Positions 8,496-17,042 of a DNA stretch of 64,000 nucleotides are shown here, piece after piece (positions within the stretch are counted from its first letter, which is position 1; every line of letters begins with the position of its first letter). Made by a program: the position numbers and the translations under genes. This DNA is from Cytobacillus depressus (GTDB lineage Bacteria > Bacillota > Bacilli > Bacillales > Cytobacillaceae), in NCBI RefSeq assembly GCF_008923245.1, contig NZ_WBOS01000018.1, positions 34,193-98,192 on the forward strand, written 5' to 3'. Under the pieces are notes generated by a model. It had not been told where the DNA came from and did not search any database. It saw only the letters and a list, made by a program, of their open reading frames with translations.

Positions 8496-9268
8496 TGAAG
8501 TTAATTAATAAAGTTGCTTTAATTACAGGTGCAGGATCAGGTATCGGAAAAAGTACAGCTTTGTTGTTTGCGCAAGAGGGAGCAACAGTTATTGTAAATG
8601 ATATTAATGAAACGCAAGGAATGGAAACAGTTCGAGAAATTACCAACAATAACGGTGAAGCCTTTTTTATCAAAACCGATGTAACGAATGCAATTGAAGT
8701 TGAAAATATGGTAAATAAGATTATTTCTGATCATGGAAAAATCGATATCCTCTTTAATAATGCAGGAATTTCTGGTGTAGGTGCTGCCCATGAACTAGAT
8801 GAGGATACATGGGATAGAGTTATCAATGTTAATGTGAAGGGTGTATTTTTACCAAGTAAATATGTAATCAGTCATATGATGAAGAGGAAGGAAGGAAGCA
8901 TTATTAATATGTCCTCTTGTGTAGCTGAAATTGGACTTATGAGAAGAACAGTCTATTCTGCATCCAAAGGAGCAGTGCTTGCCCTCACAAAATCTATGCA
9001 AGTAGATTATGCTGCGTACAATATTCGGATTAACGCATTGCTTCCTGGAACAATACTTACGCCTTTTGTAGAGGACTATTTAAGTAAATCTTACGATAAT
9101 CTGGAAGAAGCTTTTAATACAATTAAAAAACGTCAGCTTAGTGAAGAAGTAGGACGTCCAGAAGATGTAGCAAAAGCTGCTCTTTTCCTTGCCTCCGATG
9201 AATCAAAGTTTATGATGGGATCCCCACTATATATTGATGGTGGAGTTGTTTCCGGTAAATTAGCATAA
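8495..9268 (+). CDS. SDR-family oxidoreductase
   Basis: 257 residues, classical short-chain dehydrogenase: cofactor loop TGAGSGIGKS, NNAG at about 90, catalytic Ser in MSSCV, and YSASK at about 155. The C-terminus YIDGGVVSG is usual. Its start overlaps the IclR stop (TAATG), implying translational coupling. Set between IclR and an FAH-family hydrolase, it may oxidise a sugar acid or a 2-keto-3-deoxy acid before hydrolytic cleavage, as in L-fuconate/L-rhamnonate routes (inference). Confidence 0.88.
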   Translation: MKLINKVALITGAGSGIGKSTALLFAQEGATVIVNDINETQGMETVREITNNNGEAFFIKTDVTNAIEVENMVNKIISDHGKIDILFNNAGISGVGAAHELDEDTWDRVINVNVKGVFLPSKYVISHMMKRKEGSIINMSSCVAEIGLMRRTVYSASKGAVLALTKSMQVDYAAYNIRINALLPGTILTPFVEDYLSKSYDNLEEAFNTIKKRQLSEEVGRPEDVAKAALFLASDESKFMMGSPLYIDGGVVSGKLA

Positions 9269-9286
9269 AAAAGAAAGGTGAACATG

Positions 9287-10180
9287 ATGAAACTATTAAC
9301 TTTTGAAAAAGATAATGAATTAAGAGTTGGAGTAAAAACTGAAAGAGGAGTACTTGATGTTCTAAAAGCGTCTCTTTATTTTGAACAAGAGAATCAATTT
9401 ACAATCAATAATATTATCCAAGGAAATGATAGCGCTATCAATAAGCTAAACGAATTGGTTTCAAAAGCATCAGAGATTGAAAATGAGCGATTATTTTTAG
9501 ATGAAGAAGCTATTAAAATCGGTCCTTGTATTCCAAATCCAGGGAAAATCATTTGCGTTGGTCTTAATTATAGAAAGCATGCTGAAGAAACAAATGCTCC
9601 GATACCAGAATATCCAATCCTATTTAATAAATTTTCTAACACGGTCTCTGCAAACGGAGATGAAATATTATTACCTTTTAACTCTAGTCAAGTAGACTAT
9701 GAAGCTGAATTAGTAATTGTAATTGGTAAAGAGGCAAAAAGAGTGAGTATTGATAATTCGCTGGATTATGTATTTGGATACTGTGCTGTAAATGATTTAT
9801 CTGCAAGGGATCTACAGTTTCGAACACAACAATGGTTGTTGGGAAAAACAAGCGATGGTTTTAGCCCATTAGGTCCTTATCTTGTTACTTCAGATGAGGT
9901 CGGTAATCCGAATCAATTATATATCAAAAGCTATGTTAACGATGAAATAAGACAAGACTCCAATACATCCGATATGATTTTTTCTTGTGCTGAGATTGTT
10001 AGCTATATCTCTCAATATATGACGTTAGTACCTGGGGATATTATTTTAACAGGAACTCCTGAAGGCGTAATACTAGGCTATCCTCCTGAAGAACGGGTCT
10101 GGTTAAAGGATGGAGATAAAGTGACGATCGAGATTGAAAAATTAGGAAAACTAACAAATATTATGAAGCAAGAAATTTAA
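9287..10180 (+). CDS. Fumarylacetoacetate hydrolase (FAH) family protein
   Basis: 297 residues from the ATG at 9287 (AAAGGTG six bases before; alternatives at 9278 and 9284). The FAH core starts at NPGKIICVGLNYRKHAEE. Metal ligands are in VDYEAELVIVIG and NDLSARDLQ, with the later TGTPEGV motif. The family hydrolyses or decarboxylates 2,4-diketo acids, e.g. 2,4-diketo-3-deoxy-L-fuconate. It is a close paralogue of the gene at 11783, which has about 40 more residues before the core. Confidence 0.9.
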   Translation: MKLLTFEKDNELRVGVKTERGVLDVLKASLYFEQENQFTINNIIQGNDSAINKLNELVSKASEIENERLFLDEEAIKIGPCIPNPGKIICVGLNYRKHAEETNAPIPEYPILFNKFSNTVSANGDEILLPFNSSQVDYEAELVIVIGKEAKRVSIDNSLDYVFGYCAVNDLSARDLQFRTQQWLLGKTSDGFSPLGPYLVTSDEVGNPNQLYIKSYVNDEIRQDSNTSDMIFSCAEIVSYISQYMTLVPGDIILTGTPEGVILGYPPEERVWLKDGDKVTIEIEKLGKLTNIMKQEI

Positions 10181-10191
10181 GGGGAATGTAG

Positions 10192-10310
10192 ATGGAAATC
10201 AAAGAACACTTGGTCGTATTCCAGGTGGAATGATGGTTGTTCCATTGTTTCTAGGAGCGATAATAAATACTTTATTTCCTAATACTGCTAGTACTTTCAG
10301 GTCATTTAAT
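10192..10310 (+). pseudogene. kdgT: Decayed 2-keto-3-deoxygluconate permease (kdgT) 5' fragment
   Basis: ATGGAAATCAAAGAACACTT gives a short dead frame, but one base shift later reads GRIPGGMMVVPLFLGAIINT then LFPNTASTF. That is the N-terminal KdgT signature (known KdgT: IPGGMMLVPLFLGA). Adding one A in the AAA run would restore MEIKRTLGRIPGG in one frame. Only about 45 of about 320 residues remain before the operon terminator, so the body is deleted. It lies 12 bases after the FAH gene, as a functional KDG importer would in such an operon. Confidence 0.75.
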
Positions 10311-10343
10311 AAAAGGGCTATGATTGTACATCATAGCCCTTTT
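10311..10343 (+). terminator. Terminator of the IclR-SDR-FAH operon
   Basis: A perfect 14-bp stem (AAAAGGGCTATGAT with ATCATAGCCCTTTT), 5-base loop and terminal T run. It sits directly on the end of the kdgT fragment, as if the deletion removed the gene body but kept the terminator. Confidence 0.9.
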
Positions 10344-10449
10344 CCTATGGTCCTATAATCTTAATTTATGCCAAATTTGAAAATTAGGAATTTTATCATA
10401 ATTGGTTGACAAGCCAAACATAGTGATTATAATAAAAACATAAGGTTTC

Positions 10450-10468
10450 ATCTGATGTATCAGATATC
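10450..10468. promoter_or_regulatory. Operator-like palindrome shared with the 32-kb operon
   Basis: ATCTGATGTATCAGATATC contains the near-palindrome CTGATRYATCAG. The same core occurs in reverse orientation at 32044-32063, upstream of the SDR/cupin/Tct operon. FCD-type GntR proteins bind sites of this size, and two such regulators are encoded in this island. Confidence 0.55.
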
Positions 10469-10494
10469 ACATTTTACACATTACGTGCTATTGA

Positions 10495-10539
10495 TGGAAA
10501 GCGGTGGAGGGTTAAATAATTCTGGTTACTCGCTTTCCA
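10495..10539. repeat. Inverted repeat TGGAAAGCG ... CGCTTTCCA
   Basis: A perfect 9-bp inverted repeat with a 27-base loop, upstream of the LacI gene. The arms resemble half of a CcpA/LacI-type site. It could be a looped operator pair or an RNA stem; no U run follows. Confidence 0.35.
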
Positions 10540-10656
10540 TTAGATTGTGAACTACGGAATAAATATTCAGTTTATTCGCCTTGTAATGAAAATAAAAAAT
10601 ATATAAAATATTCAAAAAATATATTGATTTATTAATTGAATGATATTTATAATTAT

Positions 10657-10683
10657 CTAAATCGGTTTAGTAAACCGATTTAG
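10657..10683. promoter_or_regulatory. 27-bp perfect palindrome, probable LacI-family operator
   Basis: CTAAATCGGTTTA, a central G, then TAAACCGATTTAG. Each arm holds a CG-centred AAATCGGTTT box resembling the KdgR-type LacI operator AAACCGGTTT, so two sites face each other. It lies 27 bases before the LacI start, suiting autoregulation and control of the long sugar-acid operon. Confidence 0.65.
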
Positions 10684-10709
10684 TATTGATCACTATTAAG
10701 GAGATCAAA

Positions 10710-11714
10710 ATGAAAAAAGTTACGATGGATGATGTTGCAAGGCATTCTAATGTCTCGAAAAGTACTGTTTCACAATATTTGAATAAACGCTATGACTACA
10801 TGGGAGTAGATACGAAGCGGCGAATCGAGAGTGCGATCAATGAATTAGGTTATCGGCCCAATTTTGTGGCCAGAAGCCTTAAGCAAAAAAGGACATCGAC
10901 GATTGGAGTGATAATCGCAAATATCTTGCATTCGTTTTCAACAAAAATCGTCCGAGCTATTGAGGACGTTTGTAACGAGAATGATTTCCATGTGATTATT
11001 TGCAACGCCGACGATGATCCGGCTAAAGAGAGAAAATACATAAATATGCTGAGGTCAAAACAAGTCGATGGCATCATTGTGTTTCCTACTGGCGGGAATA
11101 TGGAGTTGTATCAGAGTATGGTAAGCGAGAAATTCCCTCTGATCTTTGTAGACAGAATGCTGGATGAGTTAACGGTTGATACGGTTCTCTTGGACAACCA
11201 AGAAGCAGCGTACATTGCCGTAGAGCATTTTCTCAACCTAGGGCACACCCGGATTGGAGTCATAACCAGTTCTCTTATTCACAAGATAACCCCTCGTGTA
11301 GAACGAATCGAAGGTTATAAAAAAGCACTCAGTGAAAATGGAGTTCCTATCAAGGACGAGTACATAAAGGGGTTAAAAGTAGAGGACATGAAACAGGGGC
11401 TTCGAGAGATGTTTACCTCAGACGAGCCTCCCACGGCAATACTAGCTTGTAACGATCTCTCATTGATTGAGGTCTTGAACTATGTTAAAGAAAATGGTCT
11501 GTCAATCCCTGATGAACTGGCGCTAATCGGGATCGACGATGATCCATTCGCCAATATTTTTAGTCCGCCACTCACAACTGTTTCACAACCTGTCTTTGAA
11601 ATGGGGAAAAAGGCAGCGGAACTTTTGTTAGAGAAGATCAAAAACGCGGAGCGAGAGGGAATTGTCCAGATCTATCGATTTCCACCTTCACTCATTGTTC
11701 GTCGGTCAACATGA
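10710..11714 (+). CDS. LacI-family transcriptional regulator
   Basis: 334 residues from the ATG at 10710, which has AAGGAGAT upstream (the frame also opens at a TTG 24 bases earlier). The HTH is VTMDDVARHSNVSKSTVSQYLN, with the hinge helix GYRPNFVARSLKQKR. The periplasmic-binding-like effector core (IGVIIANI..SFSTKIVRAIE, FVDRMLDELTVDTVLLDN, LIGIDDDPFANIFSPPLTTV) is that of KdgR-type Bacillus regulators. First in the operon, with a perfect palindrome in its promoter, so it most likely represses this operon. The inducer is predicted to be a 2-keto-3-deoxy acid or its precursor. Confidence 0.93.
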   Translation: MKKVTMDDVARHSNVSKSTVSQYLNKRYDYMGVDTKRRIESAINELGYRPNFVARSLKQKRTSTIGVIIANILHSFSTKIVRAIEDVCNENDFHVIICNADDDPAKERKYINMLRSKQVDGIIVFPTGGNMELYQSMVSEKFPLIFVDRMLDELTVDTVLLDNQEAAYIAVEHFLNLGHTRIGVITSSLIHKITPRVERIEGYKKALSENGVPIKDEYIKGLKVEDMKQGLREMFTSDEPPTAILACNDLSLIEVLNYVKENGLSIPDELALIGIDDDPFANIFSPPLTTVSQPVFEMGKKAAELLLEKIKNAEREGIVQIYRFPPSLIVRRST

Positions 11715-11725
11715 AAGCGCTTAAT
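11712..11725 (+). promoter_or_regulatory. Weak catabolite-response (cre)-like site
   Basis: TGAAAGCGCTTAAT at the stop codon of the LacI gene matches the first 12 positions of the cre consensus but not the final CA. A cre here, ahead of the catabolic genes, would fit roadblock repression by CcpA. Low confidence. Confidence 0.3.
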
Positions 11726-11782
11726 TCCGTTAAAAGTAAACGCTTGGATGCCAAAATTAATGAAAAATGGAGGATCGATTAA

Positions 11783-12793
11783 ATGAAACTATTGACGTTT
11801 CAAACAGAGAATGGCATGAAACTGGGTATCATGACAGACCGAGGGATTCTAGACGTGAAGCTTGCGTCGAGTAAATTTGCGGGGAAACGCAAAATTCCAA
11901 AGACTCTTGAAGGAGTTTGGAGAGAGCTTCTGGATGTAGAACAGGCGTCTAGCAAAGTTGAAGAGTATGGTGTTCCGACAACTATGGAAGAGGTTTTGGA
12001 AGGGGGAGATAATTCACTCACAGCGCTTACTGATTTACTCAATAAAGCAATGAACGAGGATGATAATGAATTCTGGCTGAATGAAGAGAATATAAGGTTT
12101 GGCCCATGTGTCCCCAATCCTGGAAAAATCATTTGTGTTGGACTTAATTATCGCAAACATGCAGATGAAACCAACCAACCTGTTCCTGAATATCCAGTTT
12201 TGTTTAACAAATTTGGAAATGCCATTGCAGCCCATGGGGGTGTGATCCAGCTACCGCTTTATGTCAACGCAGTGGATTACGAGGCGGAGTTGGGAATTGT
12301 GATTGGAAAACAAGCAAAGCATGTTGCAAAGGATGAGGCATTAGAATACATACTCGGCTACTGTAACGTCAATGATCTATCGGCTCGTGATTTGCAGACA
12401 CGCACAAGTCAGTGGTTACTTGGAAAAAGCTGTGACGGATTCAGCCCTTTAGGCCCCTACCTAGTTACATCGGATGAAGTTGGCAATCCTAATAATTTGT
12501 TTATCCGATCAATAGTGAACGGAAAAGTAAGACAAAGCTCCAATACTGCCGATATGATTTTCTACTGTGATGAAATCGTGAGTTACATTTCACGATATAT
12601 GACACTTGAGCCGGGAGACATTATTTTAACGGGAACTCCTGAGGGAGTGATCATGGGATATCCGAAAGAAAAGCAGATTTGGCTAAAAGATGGAGATGAA
12701 GTCACGATTGAGATTGAAAAGCTCGGCCGCCTCACCAATCGATTTAAACAGGAAGTAGAAAACCATAAAAGATCAGAAATCAATCAGTATTAG
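11783..12793 (+). CDS. Fumarylacetoacetate hydrolase family protein (long-N-terminus paralogue)
   Basis: 336 residues. The FAH core starts at about residue 111 (NPGKIICVGLNYRKHADE) with metal ligands in VDYEAELGIVIG and NDLSARDLQ, then TGTPEGVIMGYP. From the core onward it is nearly colinear with the 9287 gene (shared DGFSPLGPYLVTSDEVGNPN), but its N-terminal region is about 40 residues longer. Likely a hydrolase of a diketo-deoxy sugar acid. It follows lacI in the operon with a GGAGG site 10 bases upstream. Why the island keeps two copies is unclear: different stereochemistry or different operon induction are the simplest explanations. Confidence 0.9.
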   Translation: MKLLTFQTENGMKLGIMTDRGILDVKLASSKFAGKRKIPKTLEGVWRELLDVEQASSKVEEYGVPTTMEEVLEGGDNSLTALTDLLNKAMNEDDNEFWLNEENIRFGPCVPNPGKIICVGLNYRKHADETNQPVPEYPVLFNKFGNAIAAHGGVIQLPLYVNAVDYEAELGIVIGKQAKHVAKDEALEYILGYCNVNDLSARDLQTRTSQWLLGKSCDGFSPLGPYLVTSDEVGNPNNLFIRSIVNGKVRQSSNTADMIFYCDEIVSYISRYMTLEPGDIILTGTPEGVIMGYPKEKQIWLKDGDEVTIEIEKLGRLTNRFKQEVENHKRSEINQY

Positions 12794-12811
12794 AATAAAG
12801 GAGGAGTAATT

Positions 12812-13999
12812 ATGAAAAATATATCCGAAACGAGAAGTTCCTTACCACGCTCAGGAATACGCGAAATCATGGATGTTTCAGCAAATATTCCAGACGTGAT
12901 TCATCTTGAGGTAGGGGAACCCAATGTGAATACACCGATTCATATCCGTGAAGCGGCATACGCTGCGATGAACGAAGGGTTTACACATTACACTGCAAAC
13001 GCGGGATTACTTTCACTACGTGAATCTATTGCCACACACTTGCTGAAGCAATACGATTTGCAAGTGAAATCAGACCAGATTGTAGTAGCCGCAGGAGCAG
13101 TCAATGCACTAGCAGCAACTGTGCTAACGCTTGTCGAGTCTGGAGAAGAGGTCTTAATCCCAGATCCAGGGTGGCCGAACTACGAACAGATTATTTTAAG
13201 TCAGGAAGCGATCCCTAAGCGTTATAAGCTAAATCCAGAATTAGGATTTGTTCCGGATATGGCTGATTTGGAGCAAGTGGTTACACCGAATACTAAGGCG
13301 ATTATCATTAATTCTCCTGGAAATCCCACTGGTGGAGTGTTAAATGAAGAAAACATAAAAGAAATCATAGATTTCGCTGAAAGGCATGATCTTTATGTCA
13401 TTTCTGATGAAGTGTATGACGGGATTGTTTTTGAAGGAGAACACCTCTGTCCTATGTCGTACGATTCAGAAGGAAGAGTGATTAGTATTTTTGGTTTTTC
13501 CAAGAATTATGCGATGACGGGATGGCGAGTTGGGTATGCAGTAGCTCCACAGCAGATTGCTCCTATCATTGCCAAAGTATTAGAACCATTAATCTCATGT
13601 GCATCCTCTGTTTCCCAAAAAGCTGCTGAGGCCGCAATCTCTTCTTCACAAGATTTTGTTGATGAAATGCGTGACATCTACAAAGGAAGACGGGATCAAG
13701 CATACAAACTACTTGAGGAAGCAGGGATCAAGGCATACAAGCCTAAGGGAGCTTTCTACATGATGATTGACTTGTCGGATGTTAGGACAAATGAGGAAAA
13801 CTTGGCGCTGGCATTGTTGAAGGATTCTGGTGTTGCTGTTGCTCCAGGAGCGACATTTGGTTCGTCCACAAAACAGATGATCAGAATCTCTCTCGCGACT
13901 GAAGATTCAAAGCTATTAGAAGGCGTTAAACGAATCTGTAATTTTGTTAGAACAAATAGAGAAAAAGTAAATCAAGGGGGAGCTTCAAGATGTTTCTAA
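12812..13999 (+). CDS. Class I/II pyridoxal-phosphate aminotransferase
   Basis: 395 residues, fold-type I aspartate aminotransferase-like. Seen: HLEVGEPNVNTP near the N-terminus, NSPGNPTGG, the PLP-contacting DEVYDGI, the Schiff-base lysine in GFSKNYAMTGWRVGY, and RISLATE near the C-terminus. It overlaps the next gene by 10 bases. In this operon it could move an amino group from an imported amino acid or amino sugar acid; the specific donor cannot be read from the sequence. Confidence 0.9.
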   Translation: MKNISETRSSLPRSGIREIMDVSANIPDVIHLEVGEPNVNTPIHIREAAYAAMNEGFTHYTANAGLLSLRESIATHLLKQYDLQVKSDQIVVAAGAVNALAATVLTLVESGEEVLIPDPGWPNYEQIILSQEAIPKRYKLNPELGFVPDMADLEQVVTPNTKAIIINSPGNPTGGVLNEENIKEIIDFAERHDLYVISDEVYDGIVFEGEHLCPMSYDSEGRVISIFGFSKNYAMTGWRVGYAVAPQQIAPIIAKVLEPLISCASSVSQKAAEAAISSSQDFVDEMRDIYKGRRDQAYKLLEEAGIKAYKPKGAFYMMIDLSDVRTNEENLALALLKDSGVAVAPGATFGSSTKQMIRISLATEDSKLLEGVKRICNFVRTNREKVNQGGASRCF

Positions 14000-14811
14000 A
14001 AAACAAAAGCGCCATTCTTATTTTAGTAATATCAATAGTTTTGCTGCTTGCTGGGTGCACTTCCCAGGCAAGTACAGGACCATCACAAAACAGTGAGAGC
14101 CGGCTGGACAAAATTATTAAAGCTAAAAAGATACGGATCGCCACTTATGCCGACAGCCCTGGTTGGAGTGTATTGAATGAAAAAGGAGAGTACGAAGGAT
14201 TTGACCCAGATGTTTCTCGTAAACTTGCAGAAGCTTTAGGTGTTGAGATTGAATTTGTGACAACAGATGGGGTGAACCGAATTCCTCTGCTTGAATCAGA
14301 TAAGGTAGATGTAGCAATCTCTGTATTTACTCCAACGAATGAACGTGCAAAATCTATCAATTTTACAAATCCGTACGCAGCAGCAGGTCTGGTTCCGATG
14401 TATTCAAAAAACAAACCAATCAAAAGTTGGGACGATTTGTCAGGTAAAAAGGTTTCGGTCTCTAAGGGATCTACGGGAGACATAGCAGTAACCAAGCATT
14501 TCCCAGAAGCGGAAGTTGTCCGTTTTGATGCAACGGCGGATGCGTTTTTAGCTTTGAAGACTGGAAAAGTTGACGTGTTTGTTGAAGAAGATGGAATCAT
14601 TTTGGATTTGCTAAAAAAGAATGCGGAGTTTGAATCGCTACCGGGTCAACCGTTCCTATCCGCTTACATTGCGATGGGTGTGAAAAAGGGTGACCAAGAA
14701 TGGCTGAATTACTTGAACCATTTTATTCGTAACCTAAATTACTCTGGTGAAACTGCCGAACTTTACAAGAACCGGTTTGGTGTAGAAATACCAAAGTTAT
14801 TAACCTATTAA
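13990..14811 (+). CDS. Amino-acid-type ABC transporter substrate-binding lipoprotein
   Basis: 273 residues, extracellular solute-binding protein family 3 (SBP_bac_3). The signal peptide ends in a lipobox LLLAGCTSQ. Family blocks include KKIRIATYADSPGWS, GFDPDVSRKLAEALGVEIEFV, RIPLLESDKVDVAIS and LSGKKVSVSKGSTGD. It binds the transported solute outside the cell for the two permeases and ATPase that follow. Start codon at 13990 lies inside the aminotransferase gene. Relatives bind polar amino acids, but the neighbouring enzymes suggest an amino-group-bearing sugar acid. Confidence 0.92.
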   Translation: MFLKNKSAILILVISIVLLLAGCTSQASTGPSQNSESRLDKIIKAKKIRIATYADSPGWSVLNEKGEYEGFDPDVSRKLAEALGVEIEFVTTDGVNRIPLLESDKVDVAISVFTPTNERAKSINFTNPYAAAGLVPMYSKNKPIKSWDDLSGKKVSVSKGSTGDIAVTKHFPEAEVVRFDATADAFLALKTGKVDVFVEEDGIILDLLKKNAEFESLPGQPFLSAYIAMGVKKGDQEWLNYLNHFIRNLNYSGETAELYKNRFGVEIPKLLTY

Positions 14812-14831
14812 TTTCAAGTTATTACACATGA

Positions 14832-14867
14832 ATCAGGACGCGGGGAATGATCATTCCCCCGTTCTGA
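14832..14867 (+). other. Intercistronic stem-loop between binding protein and permease
   Basis: GGGGAATGATCATTCCCC is a perfect 18-bp palindrome, extended outward by TCAGGACG/CGTTCTGA pairing. No U run follows, so it is more likely an mRNA-stabilising or partial-termination hairpin that raises the binding protein above the permeases. Confidence 0.6.
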
Positions 14868-14894
14868 AAACCCTAATAGTGAGGTGAATAGTTA

Positions 14895-15548
14895 GTGAAC
14901 TTGGTATTCCACGATATTATTCCTTTTTTTCCTTTACTGGTTAGCGGCTTGCTTACAAGTTTATACATTACCGTTATCTGTATGTTAGCTGGGACGCTCA
15001 TCGGCCTTTTTGTCGCATTAAGTAAAGCAAGCAAGAACGTTTTGATTAGTTTCTTGGGTAATTCATACATAGAAGTGTTTCGTAATACTCCCTTGATCAT
15101 CCAATTATATATTATTTTTTTCGGGCTGGGTCAACTGGGTATCGATATCAATCCACTATGGTCAGCGGTAATTGGGATTACAATGAATAACGCCGCATAT
15201 ACGGCTGAAATATTCCGTGCTGGTTTCAGCAGTGTTCCTAAAGGATTAAACGAAGCAGGAAGCGCATTAGGGATGAATTCTTCACAAATTTTCCGGCATG
15301 TTATCCTGCCTCCTGCAGTTCGAACTGCATTTCCTGCATTGACCAACCAGCTAATCTTGCTCTTCTTGTTTTCTTCTGTTGCTTCCGTTATTTCGCTTGA
15401 GGAATTAACTTACCAAGTTATGAATATTGAAACACAGACATCGAGAACATTAGAAATTACTTTGATTGCCACTTTACTCTATTACGGATGTTCGTCCGTT
15501 TTTGTATATCTATCAAACCTTTTATCAAAGAAAGTGTTCAAATGGTAA
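14895..15548 (+). CDS. Amino-acid-type ABC transporter permease 1
   Basis: 217 residues with about five membrane segments, His/Glu/Gln permease type. EAA loop: EAGSALGMNSSQIFRHVILPPA. The N-terminal block FRNTPLIIQLYIIFFGLGQ is characteristic. It starts at GTG with GAGGTG eight bases upstream. It pairs with the next gene to form a heterodimeric channel. Confidence 0.93.
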   Translation: MNLVFHDIIPFFPLLVSGLLTSLYITVICMLAGTLIGLFVALSKASKNVLISFLGNSYIEVFRNTPLIIQLYIIFFGLGQLGIDINPLWSAVIGITMNNAAYTAEIFRAGFSSVPKGLNEAGSALGMNSSQIFRHVILPPAVRTAFPALTNQLILLFLFSSVASVISLEELTYQVMNIETQTSRTLEITLIATLLYYGCSSVFVYLSNLLSKKVFKW

Positions 15549-15561
15549 AGGAGGAATAACG

Positions 15562-16221
15562 ATGACACAGGATTTCGGTTGGGTTCATATCATTCCACTC
15601 TTGAAGGGCGCATGGCTAACCATCCAACTTTGTTTTTTTTCATTATTTTTTGGAAGTTTAATAGGGTTATTGATTGGTTTAGGGACAACGTCCAAAAACA
15701 AACTTGCGAAATTAATTTCTTCTATATATATAAGATTTGTTAGAGGAATCCCCTTACTTATGATTATCTTTATGATTTATTTTGCACTACCAATGCTTGG
15801 AACTGGGATTAATTTTTCCAAAGGGTTCTCCGCCGTTTTAGCGCTCTCTATTTATGCTGGTGCTTATATAGGAGAAATTGTCAGAGGAGGAATACAATCC
15901 GTTCCGAAAGGACAGTTCGAAGCCGCTGATGCATTAGGTATGACCTATCTTCAAAAATTCCGGCATGTGATTGTCCCGCAAGCACTAAAGTTTATTATAC
16001 CGCCGGGTATTGGATTTTTTATCGCACTGATCAAAGATTCATCCTTGGTTTCAATCATTGGATATATTGATTTAACGAAGGCGGGCAAGGTAGTTAGCTC
16101 TCTTACTTTTAATCCAATCGCCTCTTTCCTAGCCGTTGCAGCGATTTATTTCGTTCTCTGCTTTGGTTTATCAAAGGCTTCCTACTTCTTTGAAAGAAAG
16201 TTTCTTCAATCTAATATGTAA
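15562..16221 (+). CDS. Amino-acid-type ABC transporter permease 2
   Basis: 219 residues from the ATG at 15562 (GGAGGAATAACG upstream; the open frame extends back into the previous gene, but that part is its shadow). Motifs FVRGIPLLMIIFMIYFALP and the EAA loop EAADALGMTYLQKFRHVIVP. Partner of permease 1, 13 bases downstream. Confidence 0.93.
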   Translation: MTQDFGWVHIIPLLKGAWLTIQLCFFSLFFGSLIGLLIGLGTTSKNKLAKLISSIYIRFVRGIPLLMIIFMIYFALPMLGTGINFSKGFSAVLALSIYAGAYIGEIVRGGIQSVPKGQFEAADALGMTYLQKFRHVIVPQALKFIIPPGIGFFIALIKDSSLVSIIGYIDLTKAGKVVSSLTFNPIASFLAVAAIYFVLCFGLSKASYFFERKFLQSNM

Positions 16222-16274
16222 TTCTGGCTTAAACACCTTGTAGAAAAGGAAATAAGAGGAAGGGGAGATTCTGA

Positions 16275-17000
16275 ATGAACATTCAAGTGAAAAATCTGCA
16301 TAAAAGTTACGGCAATATGGAGGTCTTAAAAGGGGTCGACTGTGAGATTCGTGAGGGAGAGGTGGTTTGTGTGATTGGTCCTTCTGGTTCTGGAAAAAGC
16401 ACCTTTCTCCGTTGTCTAAACCTTTTAGAAGAAATCACAAGCGGTCAAGTAATAATTGGTGAACACGATCTATCGGATCCAAAAGTGAATATCCACAAAT
16501 TACGGATGGAAGTTGGCATGGTGTTTCAACAATTTAATCTGTTCCCACATAAAACAGTTATTGAGAATGTTATGCTTGCGCCGATGATAGTTAAGAAAAA
16601 ATCCAAAGAAGCTATAAGAACAAGAGCACTTGAACTACTGGAGAAGGTTGGACTGAAGGAGAAAGCAGATGCGTATCCCGGTAGTCTTTCCGGGGGGCAG
16701 ATGCAAAGGGTAGCCATTGCTCGAGCCTTAGCAATGGATCCTAAAATCATGTTATTTGATGAGCCTACCTCAGCACTTGATCCCGAACTGGTGGGAGAAG
16801 TGTTGACTGTTATGAAAGATCTTGCTCGAGAAGGAATGACAATGGTTGTCGTGACACATGAGATGGGCTTTGCCCGTGAGGTTGCTGATCGAGTGATCTT
16901 TATGGATTATGGCTACATAATTGAGGAAGGAGAGCCAGAAAGGATCTTCCAATCTCCAAAAAATGAGCGGACGCAATCATTTTTACGAAAGGTTATTTAG
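16275..17000 (+). CDS. Amino-acid-type ABC transporter ATP-binding protein (GlnQ-like)
   Basis: 241 residues. Walker A GPSGSGKST, Q-loop MVFQQFNLFPHKT, signature LSGGQMQRVAIARAL, Walker B IMLFDEPTSALD, switch histidine in VVTHEMGFARE. A typical polar-amino-acid uptake ATPase energising the two preceding permeases. Confidence 0.95.
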   Translation: MNIQVKNLHKSYGNMEVLKGVDCEIREGEVVCVIGPSGSGKSTFLRCLNLLEEITSGQVIIGEHDLSDPKVNIHKLRMEVGMVFQQFNLFPHKTVIENVMLAPMIVKKKSKEAIRTRALELLEKVGLKEKADAYPGSLSGGQMQRVAIARALAMDPKIMLFDEPTSALDPELVGEVLTVMKDLAREGMTMVVVTHEMGFAREVADRVIFMDYGYIIEEGEPERIFQSPKNERTQSFLRKVI

Positions 17001-17042
17001 ACAATCTGGTCGTAATTTATTTTATAGCAAGGTTGTGATCAA

